NCBI RefSeq assembly: GCF_000820515.1 | Contig: NZ_JXDG01000021.1 | Span: forward strand, 34,498-98,497 | Direction of reading: 5' to 3' | Length of the DNA: 64,000 bases | From: Pseudomonas batumici | Lineage (GTDB): Bacteria > Pseudomonadota > Gammaproteobacteria > Pseudomonadales > Pseudomonadaceae | The notes under the pieces: model-generated | The model's database searches: none | Told to the model about the DNA's origin: nothing | Seen by the model: the letters and a program-made list of their open reading frames with translations, nothing else | Position numbers and translations under genes: made by a program | Part shown: positions 25,599-32,779 of the stretch, piece after piece | Layout of the letters: every line of letters starts with the position of its first letter | How positions within the stretch are numbered: the stretch's first letter is position 1

Positions 25599-25801
25599 AA
25601 TGGGCCGCGAAACGCAATCGTGACGGTGAGATCGTCCATCGCTGCTGGGTGACCGACAGCGGCTATACCGTTGCCGAGTGCCGGCTGCCAGAAGCGCGCT
25701 ACCCCATCACCAGACCGGGCGGTGACCTGCCTTTCGCGTATGCGAAGAACCGGGACGAAGTGATCGGAATTATCGAGCAAGACCAGGCACGTCAGGCCTG
25801 A
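25595..25801 (+). CDS. Small phage protein of unknown function
   Basis: 68 residues, MKWAAKRNRDGEIVHRCWVTDSG at the start; basic N terminus, with the pattern of a small beta-rich domain (WVTDSGYTVAECRLP). It is coupled to the previous gene by ATGA and has no leader module of its own, so the two form one translational unit. Confidence 0.65.
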   Translation: MKWAAKRNRDGEIVHRCWVTDSGYTVAECRLPEARYPITRPGGDLPFAYAKNRDEVIGIIEQDQARQA

Positions 25802-25813
25802 AAACACGATGGT

Positions 25814-25859
25814 CGGGAGCGGCAACTCCCGGACATCCACCCCAAGGAGAAGCACCATG
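25814..25859 (+). promoter_or_regulatory. Stem-loop leader module, copy 2
   Basis: CGGGAG / CTCCCG stem (25814-25819, 25826-25831), loop CGGCAA, an 8-nt spacer, then the same 20-nt block CCCCAAGGAGAAGCACCATG (25840-25859). Confidence 0.82.
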
Positions 25860-26426
25860 CAGACACAACAACCAAGCGATGATCAAACAGAGAATTGCAC
25901 GACCGACTTCAAAGAAGGCGTCACCCAAAGGGGATTCCCGCGAGTCGAATTCAGCGATTTTTACAACGAGCGTTGCAGCGTTCAGGTCAGCAGCTTGGCG
26001 GACACGCCTGCAATCTGGCTCGGGATGGATCATCCCAAAGCCCAGATTCTGAAGGACGGCAATTGGAAGCCAGTCACTCTGCCAGAAGGAGCGCAATTGA
26101 GCGGGCGCATGCATCTGTCGCACCAACAGGTGAAGAAACTGCTCCCGTACCTGATGGCCTTTGTTGAAACCGGTGATCTGCTGCGTAAGGCCACTGCCAC
26201 CCGGCCAAAGCCGCAGCTCGTGGCCGAGATCAAAAAAACCAGCAAGTACGCGCATCAAGCCAACTTCATGCGCAATAGCTGCACATACACCTACCCCTTT
26301 GCATGCGCTATCGACAGCGACGGTGGCGGTGAATACGTCGTGAAAGGAGGTATCGGCGGCCAGTATCGCCTGGCCGATGTGAATCTTTATGTCATCGCTG
26401 AGGGACGAAAAATCCGCCTGAAATGA
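25857..26426 (+). CDS. Accessory phage protein of unknown function
   Basis: This 189-residue soluble protein begins MQTQQPSDDQTENC, similar to the start of the gene at 26503 (MQAQHPSGSSTEA), so the duplicated leader includes some coding sequence. Segments such as LSHQQVKKLLPYLMAFVETGDL suggest a helical domain, and the C terminus (GGEYVVKGGIGGQYRLADVNLYVIAEGRK) is beta-rich. No recognised catalytic motif. The start is fixed by the leader block. Confidence 0.7.
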   Translation: MQTQQPSDDQTENCTTDFKEGVTQRGFPRVEFSDFYNERCSVQVSSLADTPAIWLGMDHPKAQILKDGNWKPVTLPEGAQLSGRMHLSHQQVKKLLPYLMAFVETGDLLRKATATRPKPQLVAEIKKTSKYAHQANFMRNSCTYTYPFACAIDSDGGGEYVVKGGIGGQYRLADVNLYVIAEGRKIRLK

Positions 26427-26450
26427 ACCGGGTCTCCCGGAAATGAAAGC

Positions 26451-26505
26451 GGTGTCGGGGAGCGGCAACTCCCCGACACCTACCACCCCAAGGAGAAGCA
26501 CCATG
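26451..26505 (+). promoter_or_regulatory. Stem-loop leader module, copy 3
   Basis: A perfect 12-bp stem GGTGTCGGGGAG / CTCCCCGACACC (26451-26462, 26469-26480) with the same CGGCAA loop, a 5-nt spacer, then CCCCAAGGAGAAGCACCATG (26486-26505). It is the strongest of the three hairpins. Confidence 0.85.
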
Positions 26506-26769
26506 CAAGCACAACACCCAAGCGGCAGCAGTACAGAGGCTACCACGAACACCTTCAAAATCGGCGATGACGTGTCCTACGTCATTGGCCGCAGCACCGA
26601 GCGCAGTGTCAGTTTCAGCGTGCGCGAAGGCAAAATCGTCAAGATCGACGGCAATATTGCCGTCGTGAAATCCCGCAACGGTCGCTGCATCACGCAGCCG
26701 CTGGGCAAGCTCACCCGCAAGGGCGAACGCAATGCCCTGACCCGTGCTCTGCTGGGAGATGTGCAATGA
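26503..26769 (+). CDS. Small phage protein of unknown function (KOW/SH3-like)
   Basis: 88 residues. After a duplicated N-terminal leader segment (MQAQHPSG), residues about 20-65 read as a small beta barrel: KIGDDVSYVIGRS..VSFSVREGKIVKIDGNIAVVKSRNGRCI, close to the pattern of KOW/SH3-like domains. The tail is basic. That suggests RNA, DNA or ribosome binding, as inference only. It overlaps the next gene by ATGA. Confidence 0.68.
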   Translation: MQAQHPSGSSTEATTNTFKIGDDVSYVIGRSTERSVSFSVREGKIVKIDGNIAVVKSRNGRCITQPLGKLTRKGERNALTRALLGDVQ

Positions 26770-27365
26770 GCCACTTCTTCTACAAGTCAGAAGCGCCGAC
26801 GGTGGTTGAAACCGTGCAGGTCTGGTACCAAACCCGGGACGCGTTCGGGGCTCAACGGGCAAAGCTCAGCGATGCCTTTGGTGCCCAAGCATCCACGATG
26901 TGTTCTGGAACTCATAGCTTTGTTGGTGGACTCAGTCTTGGCGGAAGCCGGGAACTTGATCCGCACTGGTGCCGCCCGGACGAGCACGGTTACCGGAGAC
27001 TTCGCTGCAACGCCATCCCCCCCAAGGGCAGCAGCAAAGAAACTCGCGACGCCATGCGCGATGAACACAAACGGCTTCAAGCTCTGTGGAATGAACACTG
27101 CCCCGACCGCATCGACGCCATCAGCACCTGGTCACAGCTGAACATCAACACCAGCAACATCTGGATGATGGGCGGGATCATGTTCGAAATCGATGGCGTT
27201 GCCTTTTTTTGCCTGGGCTTTGAAATCAACCAGACCGAACACCACGCGGCAGTTGCTGACGGCAAGCCAACCTCTGGCTGGATCGAAGGCGCCAGCGAGA
27301 TTCTGCCCAGTGAGTACGAGCGGGCTCGCCAGCTGAAAGTCGATGGTCAGCAGGAGGTTGTATGA
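26766..27365 (+). CDS. Accessory phage protein of unknown function
   Basis: 199 residues, starting MSHFFYKSEAPTVVETVQVWYQTRDAF. It has scattered Cys and His (MCSGTHSF, HWCRPDEHGYRRLRC) that may bind zinc, and a C-terminal domain with MFEIDGVAFFCLGFEINQTEHH. I do not recognise the family. It is coupled to its neighbours by ATGA overlaps on both sides. Confidence 0.7.
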   Translation: MSHFFYKSEAPTVVETVQVWYQTRDAFGAQRAKLSDAFGAQASTMCSGTHSFVGGLSLGGSRELDPHWCRPDEHGYRRLRCNAIPPKGSSKETRDAMRDEHKRLQALWNEHCPDRIDAISTWSQLNINTSNIWMMGGIMFEIDGVAFFCLGFEINQTEHHAAVADGKPTSGWIEGASEILPSEYERARQLKVDGQQEVV

Positions 27366-27613
27366 CCGTCTTCCTGTTGCTGTACCTCTGCACTGATGCA
27401 ACTCGAACCGACTGCCAGGTGGTGCCGACTCAACGCTGGAAGGGACCCGAAGCGTATGAACAATGCATCGACGCGTTACCAGGCCTGACCGAGTCACTGA
27501 CTGCACCCAACCGGGAACGGCATCGATTCGTGTGCGAGATCCAGGGCGAAGGTGCGAAACACGCAGAACATAAGGCCCAGCCCGCGTTCATTCATCAATC
27601 GTTTCGGATGTGA
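27362..27613 (+). CDS. Small phage protein of unknown function, possibly membrane-associated
   Basis: 83 residues; the start MTVFLLLYLCTDATRTDCQVVP is a short hydrophobic segment followed by a pair of cysteines, and more cysteines follow (YEQCIDAL, FVCEI). The hydrophobic part is shorter than a normal signal peptide, so export is uncertain. It overlaps the previous gene by ATGA. Confidence 0.6.
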   Translation: MTVFLLLYLCTDATRTDCQVVPTQRWKGPEAYEQCIDALPGLTESLTAPNRERHRFVCEIQGEGAKHAEHKAQPAFIHQSFRM

Positions 27614-27623
27614 GGGAAGCGCC

Positions 27624-27899
27624 ATGAACACCGCCTTCATCCTGATGGCCCAATACGATGGCCAAGCGATTATCTCGCTGGAGCTGGTTTGCCGGGATTA
27701 CTTCACGCACCTGACTCCGGACATGTTCCAGCGCAAGGTGATGAGTGGTCAGATCAAGCTGCCCATCACCCGCCTGGAACCGAGCCAGAAGTCAGCTAAG
27801 GGCATCCACCTCACCGACCTGGCCGCCTACCTCGATGTACAGCGCGCCGCCGCTGTTAAAGAGCACAGCCAGATCAACGGGTTAAAACACGCCTATTGA
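27624..27899 (+). CDS. Pyocin activator PrtN family protein
   Basis: 91 residues, similar to the family named after PrtN, which activates pyocin genes in P. aeruginosa after DNA damage. Typical are MNTAFILMAQYDGQAIISLELVCRDYF and the ending GIHLTDLAAYLDVQRAAA. In many Pseudomonas prophages a short PrtN-like protein sits beside the integrase. It may act as an excisionase or a small regulator rather than a pyocin activator. Its 3' end overlaps the convergent integrase gene by 26 bases. Confidence 0.85.
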   Translation: MNTAFILMAQYDGQAIISLELVCRDYFTHLTPDMFQRKVMSGQIKLPITRLEPSQKSAKGIHLTDLAAYLDVQRAAAVKEHSQINGLKHAY

Positions 27900-29025
27900 G
27901 CCACTTCATTGATGCGGCGCCCAGTTGGACGGGCGCCCTCAATATCTTTTCGTGCCACTCCCACCCCACGTAACGGTCCCCCTTGCCGCGCAAGTGGGTG
28001 TAGCGCCTCAACGAATTCCAATCCCTGTGCCCCGAAACACTCGCCACACGCGGGATATCCCAGTCCATTTCAAACAGGCGACTGACTCCATCGTGGCGAA
28101 GGTCATGGAAGTGCAGATCCGCGATATTCAAAAACTTGCAGGCTTTGGCCCAGGACGTGGAGATAGATTCGGGGCTGTAAGGGAATATATCGTCGCCGGC
28201 CTTTGGCATTGTCTGGAGGATCTGCCACGCCTCGTCTGGCAGGTAACACCAAACATCGTTGCCGATCTTCTGCCCGGGGTTCTTCATGTCGCGCACCAGC
28301 ACTCGCTGACCGGGCTCGTCGACGTCCGACCAGCGAATACGGGTTATTTCATCCAGACGACGCGTAGAAAACAGAGCGAAGCCCACGACCTTCATCATGT
28401 TAATGACGCTTGGACGCCGAGCCTGCATATCCTGATAGTGGTTGAGAACCTTCCCCAGCTCGTCCAGCGTCGGACGACGATCACGCTCACGACTTTTCAG
28501 GTTGTAACCGAGCTTGCGTAATACCCGCCGTGCGCCGCCCATGGCCAGGGGATCAACCTCATAGCCCCAGGCATCCTTGGCAATGGAAAGCACGGCACCG
28601 AGGTGGGCCAGGTCGTTACCGGCTGTCTGCGGCTGGACGCCTCCCCCCTCGGGGCTCATCCGCCACAGAGCGAAGTCGACCAGACACTGAGTATTGATGT
28701 CCGTATCGGTCAACTGGCCCAGGTATGTCTCGCCGATGGCAGTCAGCGTCGCGCGTTTGGTCTTGCCCAGTGGCCGTGCTTTCTCTACCTCGACCAGGTA
28801 ACGAGCAATCATCTCTTTGAGCGTGGCGCCCTTTCGGCTCGCCCGCTCGATCGCACCAGGCTCATCCAGCTCTGATTCACGCTTGCGGGCCCAAGCCTGG
28901 GCAGCCTGTTTTCGGGCGAAGGTCTGGCTCTCTTGGTAGACTTGCACTCCGTCGCGCTTGATGCGGATCTGAGCCGTGTAGCTCACAGTCCCATCCGCCA
29001 GTTTTCTTGCCCTGATAGTCGCCAT
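27874..29025 (-). CDS. int: Tyrosine-type site-specific integrase
   Basis: This 383-residue tyrosine recombinase has an N-terminal arm-binding domain (about 1-60), a SAM-like core-binding domain (about 65-175) and a catalytic domain (about 185-360). The catalytic set is complete: Arg at 222/223 in FSTRRLDE, H307 and R310 in HFHDLRH, H333 in SGHRDW, and nucleophile Y342 in LRRYTHL. The start at 29025 (MATIRARKL) is the conserved N terminus. It lies beside the 5' end of dusA, as for dusA-specific integrases. Confidence 0.93.
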   Translation of the reverse strand: MATIRARKLADGTVSYTAQIRIKRDGVQVYQESQTFARKQAAQAWARKRESELDEPGAIERASRKGATLKEMIARYLVEVEKARPLGKTKRATLTAIGETYLGQLTDTDINTQCLVDFALWRMSPEGGGVQPQTAGNDLAHLGAVLSIAKDAWGYEVDPLAMGGARRVLRKLGYNLKSRERDRRPTLDELGKVLNHYQDMQARRPSVINMMKVVGFALFSTRRLDEITRIRWSDVDEPGQRVLVRDMKNPGQKIGNDVWCYLPDEAWQILQTMPKAGDDIFPYSPESISTSWAKACKFLNIADLHFHDLRHDGVSRLFEMDWDIPRVASVSGHRDWNSLRRYTHLRGKGDRYVGWEWHEKILRAPVQLGAASMKWLNRRVLTR

Positions 29026-29030
29026 ATCGA

Positions 29031-29070
29031 AAGTGGTACGCGTCAGTTTTGAAGTGGTACATCGTACCAC
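29031..29070. repeat. GTGGTAC repeats upstream of int
   Basis: AAGTGGTAC occurs at 29031-29039 and 29052-29060, 21 bp apart. An inverted copy GTACCAC at 29064-29070 makes a perfect palindrome GTGGTAC-ATC-GTACCAC. The sites lie 5-45 bp upstream of the integrase start and near the attachment site. They could be arm-type integrase sites, excisionase sites or an int operator. Confidence 0.6.
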
Positions 29071-29080
29071 CGAGACCTAA

Positions 29081-29120
29081 AAAACGCCTGAAAACGCCCC
29101 AAAACACGCCGAAAACACGT
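29081..29120. repeat. Four tandem 10-bp repeats between int and dusA
   Basis: Four consecutive 10-mers: AAAACGCCTG, AAAACGCCCC, AAAACACGCC and GAAAACACGT. The period is one helical turn, so a protein would see every copy on the same face. They directly precede dusA. Confidence 0.6.
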
Positions 29121-29128
29121 TGAGTAAA

Positions 29129-29235
29129 ATGGTTCAAAAACAGAGCTTTAGCCCAGCAGAATCAAGCCCCGCACTGTCTCGGCGCTTTAGCGTTGCACCC
29201 ATGATGGATTGGACTGACCGCCACTGCAGGTTCTT
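29129..29235. other. Probable right attachment site within the 5' end of dusA
   Basis: dusA is a known integration target, recombined within its first codons. Here prophage genes end at 29025 and an intact dusA frame begins at 29129, so the right junction must be in or just before this stretch. The conserved VAPMMDWTD region (about 29189-29215) is the best candidate core. The left copy lies outside the window, so the duplicated core cannot be measured. Confidence 0.4.
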
Positions 29236-30139
29236 CCTACGCTTGCTCTCCAAGCACACCCTGCTCTACACCGAAATGGTCACCACCGGCGCCCTGCTCC
29301 ACGGTGATCACGAGCGTTTCCTGCGTCACGACGAAGCCGAGCACCCGCTGGCCCTGCAACTGGGCGGCAGCGTGCCCGCGGACCTTGCCGCCTGCGCCCG
29401 CCTGGCCCAGGAGGCCGGTTACGACGAGGTGAACCTCAACGTCGGCTGCCCCAGCGACCGGGTGCAGAACAATATGATCGGCGCCTGCCTCATGGGGCAC
29501 CCCGAGCTGGTGGCCGATTGCGTGAAAGCCATGCGCGACGCCGTGTCGATTCCGGTCACGGTCAAACACCGCATCGGCATCAACGGACGGGACAGTTACG
29601 CCGAACTCTGCGATTTCGTCGGCAAGGTGCACGGGGCCGGTTGCGGCAGTTTCACCGTGCATGCGCGGATTGCGATCCTGGAAGGCCTGTCGCCCAAGGA
29701 AAACCGCGATATTCCACCGCTGCGCTATGACGTGGCCGCCCAGCTGAAGCGGGACTTCCCGACCCTGGAAATCATCCTCAACGGCGGGATCAAGACCCTG
29801 GAGCAGTGCCACGAGCATTTGCAGACCTTCGACGGGGTGATGCTGGGCCGCGAGGCGTATCACAACCCGTATCTGCTGGCGGAGGTGGATCGGCAGTTGT
29901 TCGGCAGTGACACACCAGCGATTTCACGGGCCGAGGCGCTGGCGCAGTTGCGGCCTTATGTGGCCGCGCATATCGCCGAGGGGGGCGCCATGCACCATAT
30001 CACCCGGCATGTGCTGGGGCTGGGCACCGGGTTTCCGGGGGCGCGGCGGTTTCGGCAGTTATTGTCGGTGGATATTCACAAAACCAAGGATCCGCTGGCG
30101 CTGCTGGATCAGGCGGGGGAGTTGTTGGAGGGGCGGTAA
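29129..30139 (+). CDS. dusA: tRNA-dihydrouridine(20/20a) synthase DusA
   Basis: This 336-residue FMN enzyme reduces U20/U20a in tRNA D-loops. It has the TIM-barrel start FSVAPMMDWTDRHCRFF, the catalytic C107 in LNVGCPSD, KHRIGING, and a C-terminal helical tRNA-binding domain. The ATG at 29129 is used; a TTG three codons upstream is less likely. Because the prophage is inserted at the 5' end, its upstream region and perhaps its first codons come from the phage. Transcription now depends on the prophage-end sequence. Confidence 0.95.
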   Translation: MVQKQSFSPAESSPALSRRFSVAPMMDWTDRHCRFFLRLLSKHTLLYTEMVTTGALLHGDHERFLRHDEAEHPLALQLGGSVPADLAACARLAQEAGYDEVNLNVGCPSDRVQNNMIGACLMGHPELVADCVKAMRDAVSIPVTVKHRIGINGRDSYAELCDFVGKVHGAGCGSFTVHARIAILEGLSPKENRDIPPLRYDVAAQLKRDFPTLEIILNGGIKTLEQCHEHLQTFDGVMLGREAYHNPYLLAEVDRQLFGSDTPAISRAEALAQLRPYVAAHIAEGGAMHHITRHVLGLGTGFPGARRFRQLLSVDIHKTKDPLALLDQAGELLEGR

Positions 30140-30165
30140 CGCGACCGGCGAGGGACCGCGTTATC

Positions 30166-30270
30166 GTTCATCGCTGGCAAGCCAGCTCCCACAAAGGGCG
30201 GAGTTCATCGCGGGTAAGCTCCGCTCCCACAAAGGGCGGCGTTCATCGCCAGCAAACCGGCTCCCACAAT
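30166..30270. repeat. Three tandem REP-like units (37-38 bp period)
   Basis: Units begin with GTTCATCGC at 30166, 30203 and 30241 and contain GCTCCCACAAAGGGCG-like endings, with small differences. This is the usual extragenic REP family of P. fluorescens-group genomes, just after dusA. Confidence 0.8.
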
Positions 30271-30300
30271 AGAGAACGGCGGTGTTTTCGAGAGCAGCGC

Positions 30301-30336
30301 AAAAAGGGCGACACCCGCCAAGGTGTCGCCCTTTTT
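30301..30336. terminator. Bidirectional terminator between dusA and rssC
   Basis: A perfect 15-bp stem AAAAAGGGCGACACC / GGTGTCGCCCTTTTT with a 6-nt loop works for both convergent transcripts. Confidence 0.92.
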
Positions 30337-30359
30337 CATGTGCTCGCGGCGTCAGGCGG

Positions 30360-30842
30360 TCAGGTGCGCTCCAGCGCATTCACCAGGTCGTGAAACGCTT
30401 CGCGGTTCGAATCGTTCAAGCCCATGAGGATCTTGTGCGCTTCCAGCACCTTGACCCGCACCACCTCTTCCGACTGGTCCTGCGACGGCAGGTCGGTCAG
30501 GCATTCCGGGCACGGGATCGGCCGGTTGACGATGTTGAAGACCTGGTCGAAGCCCATGGACTCCAGCAGCCGGGTGATGTCGTCGTGGGTGGTGACCACG
30601 GTCGGCAACAGCCCGACCTTCTGCCGCGACAGGATCGACAGCTTGGCCAGCAGGCCCAGCGTGGTGCTGTCAATGCTGCGGGTTTCGGTCAGATCGATCA
30701 CGATGGCCGAGAAATTCAGCGCCGTGAAGATCTTTTCAATTGTTGCATCCAACGCTGAACAGAGGGTCAGGCGAACTTCACCGACAAACTTCAGAACGAA
30801 GGTGCCATCCTGCTCGGCGAACTGGATTCTACCGGTACTCAT
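30360..30842 (-). CDS. rssC: STAS-domain anti-sigma factor antagonist (RssC)
   Basis: 160 residues: a STAS domain (about 5-105) of the anti-anti-sigma type, with the phosphorylatable S59/T60 in SIDSTTLGLLAKLS, and a helical C-terminal extension. The ATG at 30842 overlaps the rssB stop (TGATG). The pair has the arrangement of P. aeruginosa PA2797/PA2798, where the PP2C regulator probably controls the phosphorylation of this protein and, through it, RpoS stability. The name is by synteny; the domain call is firm. Confidence 0.85.
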   Translation of the reverse strand: MSTGRIQFAEQDGTFVLKFVGEVRLTLCSALDATIEKIFTALNFSAIVIDLTETRSIDSTTLGLLAKLSILSRQKVGLLPTVVTTHDDITRLLESMGFDQVFNIVNRPIPCPECLTDLPSQDQSEEVVRVKVLEAHKILMGLNDSNREAFHDLVNALERT

Positions 30843-32023
30843 CAAATGTTCCTGCTCAACACTAACAGGGCGATATCATCCGGCATCTCCCCTAGCGTGG
30901 CCAATCCAAAGACCTGGCGCAAGCCATCCAGGCTGCCCCCGGCTGTTTTCACCAATTCAGGTAAAGCAGCCTCTTTCTCTTTGAGTGTATCTTGCTTCAA
31001 AAGGTCCAGAATGCCATCTGACACCAGCGTCAGGCTGAACGTCGGCGGCAACTCCAGAATGTGATCTTCATAGGTGGCTTCGTTGAACAAGCCCACCGGC
31101 AAACCACGGCCTTCCAGATAACTGACGCTGTCCGGGGTATAGAGCACCGGCAAGGGCAAATGCCCGCCAATGCTGTAGGTCAGCAACCCGGTCTCTTCAT
31201 CGATCACGCCGCCGACCATGGTCACGTGCTTGCCCATCTTGAGGTTGATCAGGCCGCGGTTGATATGGCCCAGCACCTGCGAAGGCGTGAACTCCGGCAG
31301 GGTGCCGTTGCGCTTGGATTCGAACAGCAGGCGCGTGGTCATGAACTTCAGCAGCACGGTGACGAACGCCGAGGACGCACCATGGCCGGACACATCCGCC
31401 AGGTAGAACGCCACGCGGCGCTCATCGACCCGGAAGTAGTCGACGAAATCGCCCGACAGGTACAACGACGGAATGATCTGGTGCGCGAACTGGAAGTTGT
31501 CGATGCTCCACGGGCTGGTCGGCAGCATGTTCATCTGCACCTGGCGACCGGCGTTCTGGTCTTCCTGGAGCAGGTGCAGGCTGGCTTCGAGCTCGCGGTT
31601 GGCGGCTTCCAGCTTCTCGCGGTAGCGCTGGTTCTCCAGCAGCAGGCGCGCACGATCCAGCGCCCGGCGCACGGAGTGCTCCAGGACGGCGAGGTCCTCA
31701 AGGGGCTTGATCAGGTAGTCAGCAGCGCCCAGGCGCAACGCTTCGACGGCGTCATTCATGACGCCCGCGCCGGACACCACGATCACCGGCGTCTGCGGCG
31801 AAAGGTCGGTCACCTGACGAATCAGCTCAAGGCCGCCCATCTGGGGCATGCGCAGGTCGCAGATCACCAGGTCGGGCTTGGACTGTTCGAATACCTCAAG
31901 CCCCTGCAAGCCATTGCCGGCCTGCAGGACGCTGAATCCGCTGTCTTCCAAGTAGGCCGCAAGGCTTGCACGCACTACTTCGTCGTCATCAATTATCAGC
32001 AGCGTGGCACTGGTTTTCTGCAT
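30842..32023 (-). CDS. rssB: RssB-type response regulator with PP2C-like phosphatase output
   Basis: 393 residues: a receiver domain (about 5-120) with D12-D14 and phosphoacceptor D56 in VICDLRMP. A coiled-coil linker (about 130-170) and a PP2C/SpoIIE-like domain (about 190-390) follow, the latter with FYLADVSGHG. In Pseudomonas this layout is RssB, linked to RpoS turnover; unlike the E. coli protein it keeps a phosphatase-like domain. The ATG at 32023 (MQKTSATLLIIDDD) is the natural start; the frame continues upstream without coding character. It is cotranscribed with rssC. Confidence 0.88.
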   Translation of the reverse strand: MQKTSATLLIIDDDEVVRASLAAYLEDSGFSVLQAGNGLQGLEVFEQSKPDLVICDLRMPQMGGLELIRQVTDLSPQTPVIVVSGAGVMNDAVEALRLGAADYLIKPLEDLAVLEHSVRRALDRARLLLENQRYREKLEAANRELEASLHLLQEDQNAGRQVQMNMLPTSPWSIDNFQFAHQIIPSLYLSGDFVDYFRVDERRVAFYLADVSGHGASSAFVTVLLKFMTTRLLFESKRNGTLPEFTPSQVLGHINRGLINLKMGKHVTMVGGVIDEETGLLTYSIGGHLPLPVLYTPDSVSYLEGRGLPVGLFNEATYEDHILELPPTFSLTLVSDGILDLLKQDTLKEKEAALPELVKTAGGSLDGLRQVFGLATLGEMPDDIALLVLSRNI

Positions 32024-32298
32024 GTGGGCAAACGGCGCCAGAATTAGGTTGGCGTAGACAGCAAGGCGACATGCCCGACTCGTACTACTGGATTCGCTTT
32101 CTAGCCTCTCTGTCTCGAACGGTCGGACGATCACGTCCGGTGCATCGGTATCAGAGGTGCCCTTCTAAGGCGCAGACGGTACTCCCATCCGACGGGCGTT
32201 TCAAGCTCATGCCGATGGTCGCTTGACGTCTTTACACCTCAAATCACCGGGAGTTATAAGAACAGTGCAAACCACAACGGAATTGAAGGACTGCGCCC

Positions 32299-32595
32299 AT
32301 GAGCCGAACCGATCAAGACTACAGTGAAAAGCGTGACTACATCCGTATGCGCGTCGACGCCGATGTCACGCTGATCCACGCGGGGCTGGAGATCAGCGCG
32401 ACCTGCCTGGACCTGTCGGGCAGCGGCATGCAGGTCGCCGCACCCCGTGCCTTCAAGGCCGGAGACCAGTTGCTGGTGCGCATCGATTCCGACCACCCGG
32501 CCCTCAGGGGGCTGGAGGCCGAGACCGAAGTGGTCTGGGCCCGCGACGACAACGGTGGACAGCGGCTGGGGTTGCAGATACTCAAGATGACCTGA
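32299..32595 (+). CDS. PilZ-domain c-di-GMP receptor
   Basis: This 98-residue protein consists of a single PilZ domain. Both binding motifs are intact: R12-x3-R16 (KRDYIRMRV) and D38-x-S-x2-G (DLSGSG), so it should bind c-di-GMP. It has no output domain, so it would act through a partner protein. It diverges from rssB across 275 bp, which hold both promoters and nothing else that I can identify. Confidence 0.93.
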   Translation: MSRTDQDYSEKRDYIRMRVDADVTLIHAGLEISATCLDLSGSGMQVAAPRAFKAGDQLLVRIDSDHPALRGLEAETEVVWARDDNGGQRLGLQILKMT

Positions 32596-32606
32596 GGTCA
32601 CCGCCA

Positions 32607-32712
32607 CCTGTAGGAGCCGGCTTGCTGGCGATGCAGGCGCTGCGGTATGGCAGGCAGACCGCGTTATCGTTCATCGTCGGAACGCCGCCCGCAGCAAGCT
32701 GGCTCCTACAGG
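32607..32712. repeat. REPIN: inverted REP pair
   Basis: 21-bp arms at 32607-32627 and 32692-32712 match at 20 of 21 positions when inverted. The core GTAGGAGCCGGCTTGCTG is the typical Pseudomonas REP. The 64-bp spacer completes a 106-bp REP doublet between the PilZ and mlaA genes. Confidence 0.88.
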
Positions 32713-32731
32713 TTTGTAGGTGTTCAGGCAT

Positions 32732-32762
32732 AAAAAAGGCGACCTCTTGAGGTCGCCTTTTT
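32732..32762. terminator. Bidirectional terminator between PilZ gene and mlaA
   Basis: Stem AAAAAGGCGACC / GGTCGCCTTTTT with loop TCTTGA; 18 bp from the mlaA stop. Confidence 0.92.
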
Positions 32763-32779
32763 CATTAGCCCGGAAAAAA

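Larger units (their letters stand above)
1..29128. mobile_element. P2-type prophage integrated at dusA (left end outside window)
   Basis: A contiguous set of P2-family head, tail and lysis genes (O to D) is followed by a repressor region, an early/replication region and a tyrosine integrase that abuts dusA. The portal and terminase ATPase genes (Q, P of P2) are not present and should lie left of position 1, with the left attachment site. Morphogenesis is P2-like, but replication and integration are not: no P2 gpA initiator is present, and int is at the right end instead of beside the repressor. No structural gene looks broken, so the prophage may be functional. The exact right boundary inside or just before dusA is inferred. 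Confidence 0.9.

Noticed and set aside
25218..26505. CRISPR-like reading of the repeated leader blocks
   Set aside because: Only three copies, 600 bp apart, with genes between them; spacing and content do not fit a CRISPR array.
27624..27899. Presence of a PrtN-like gene as a sign of a pyocin (tailocin) locus
   Set aside because: Capsid, protease/scaffold, head completion and terminase genes are present, so this is a prophage and not a headless pyocin.
30301..30336. Similarity of this terminator stem to the third leader stem (GGTGTCG..CGACACC)
   Set aside because: The shared bases are few, the loop differs and there is a T-tract; it is an ordinary bidirectional terminator.
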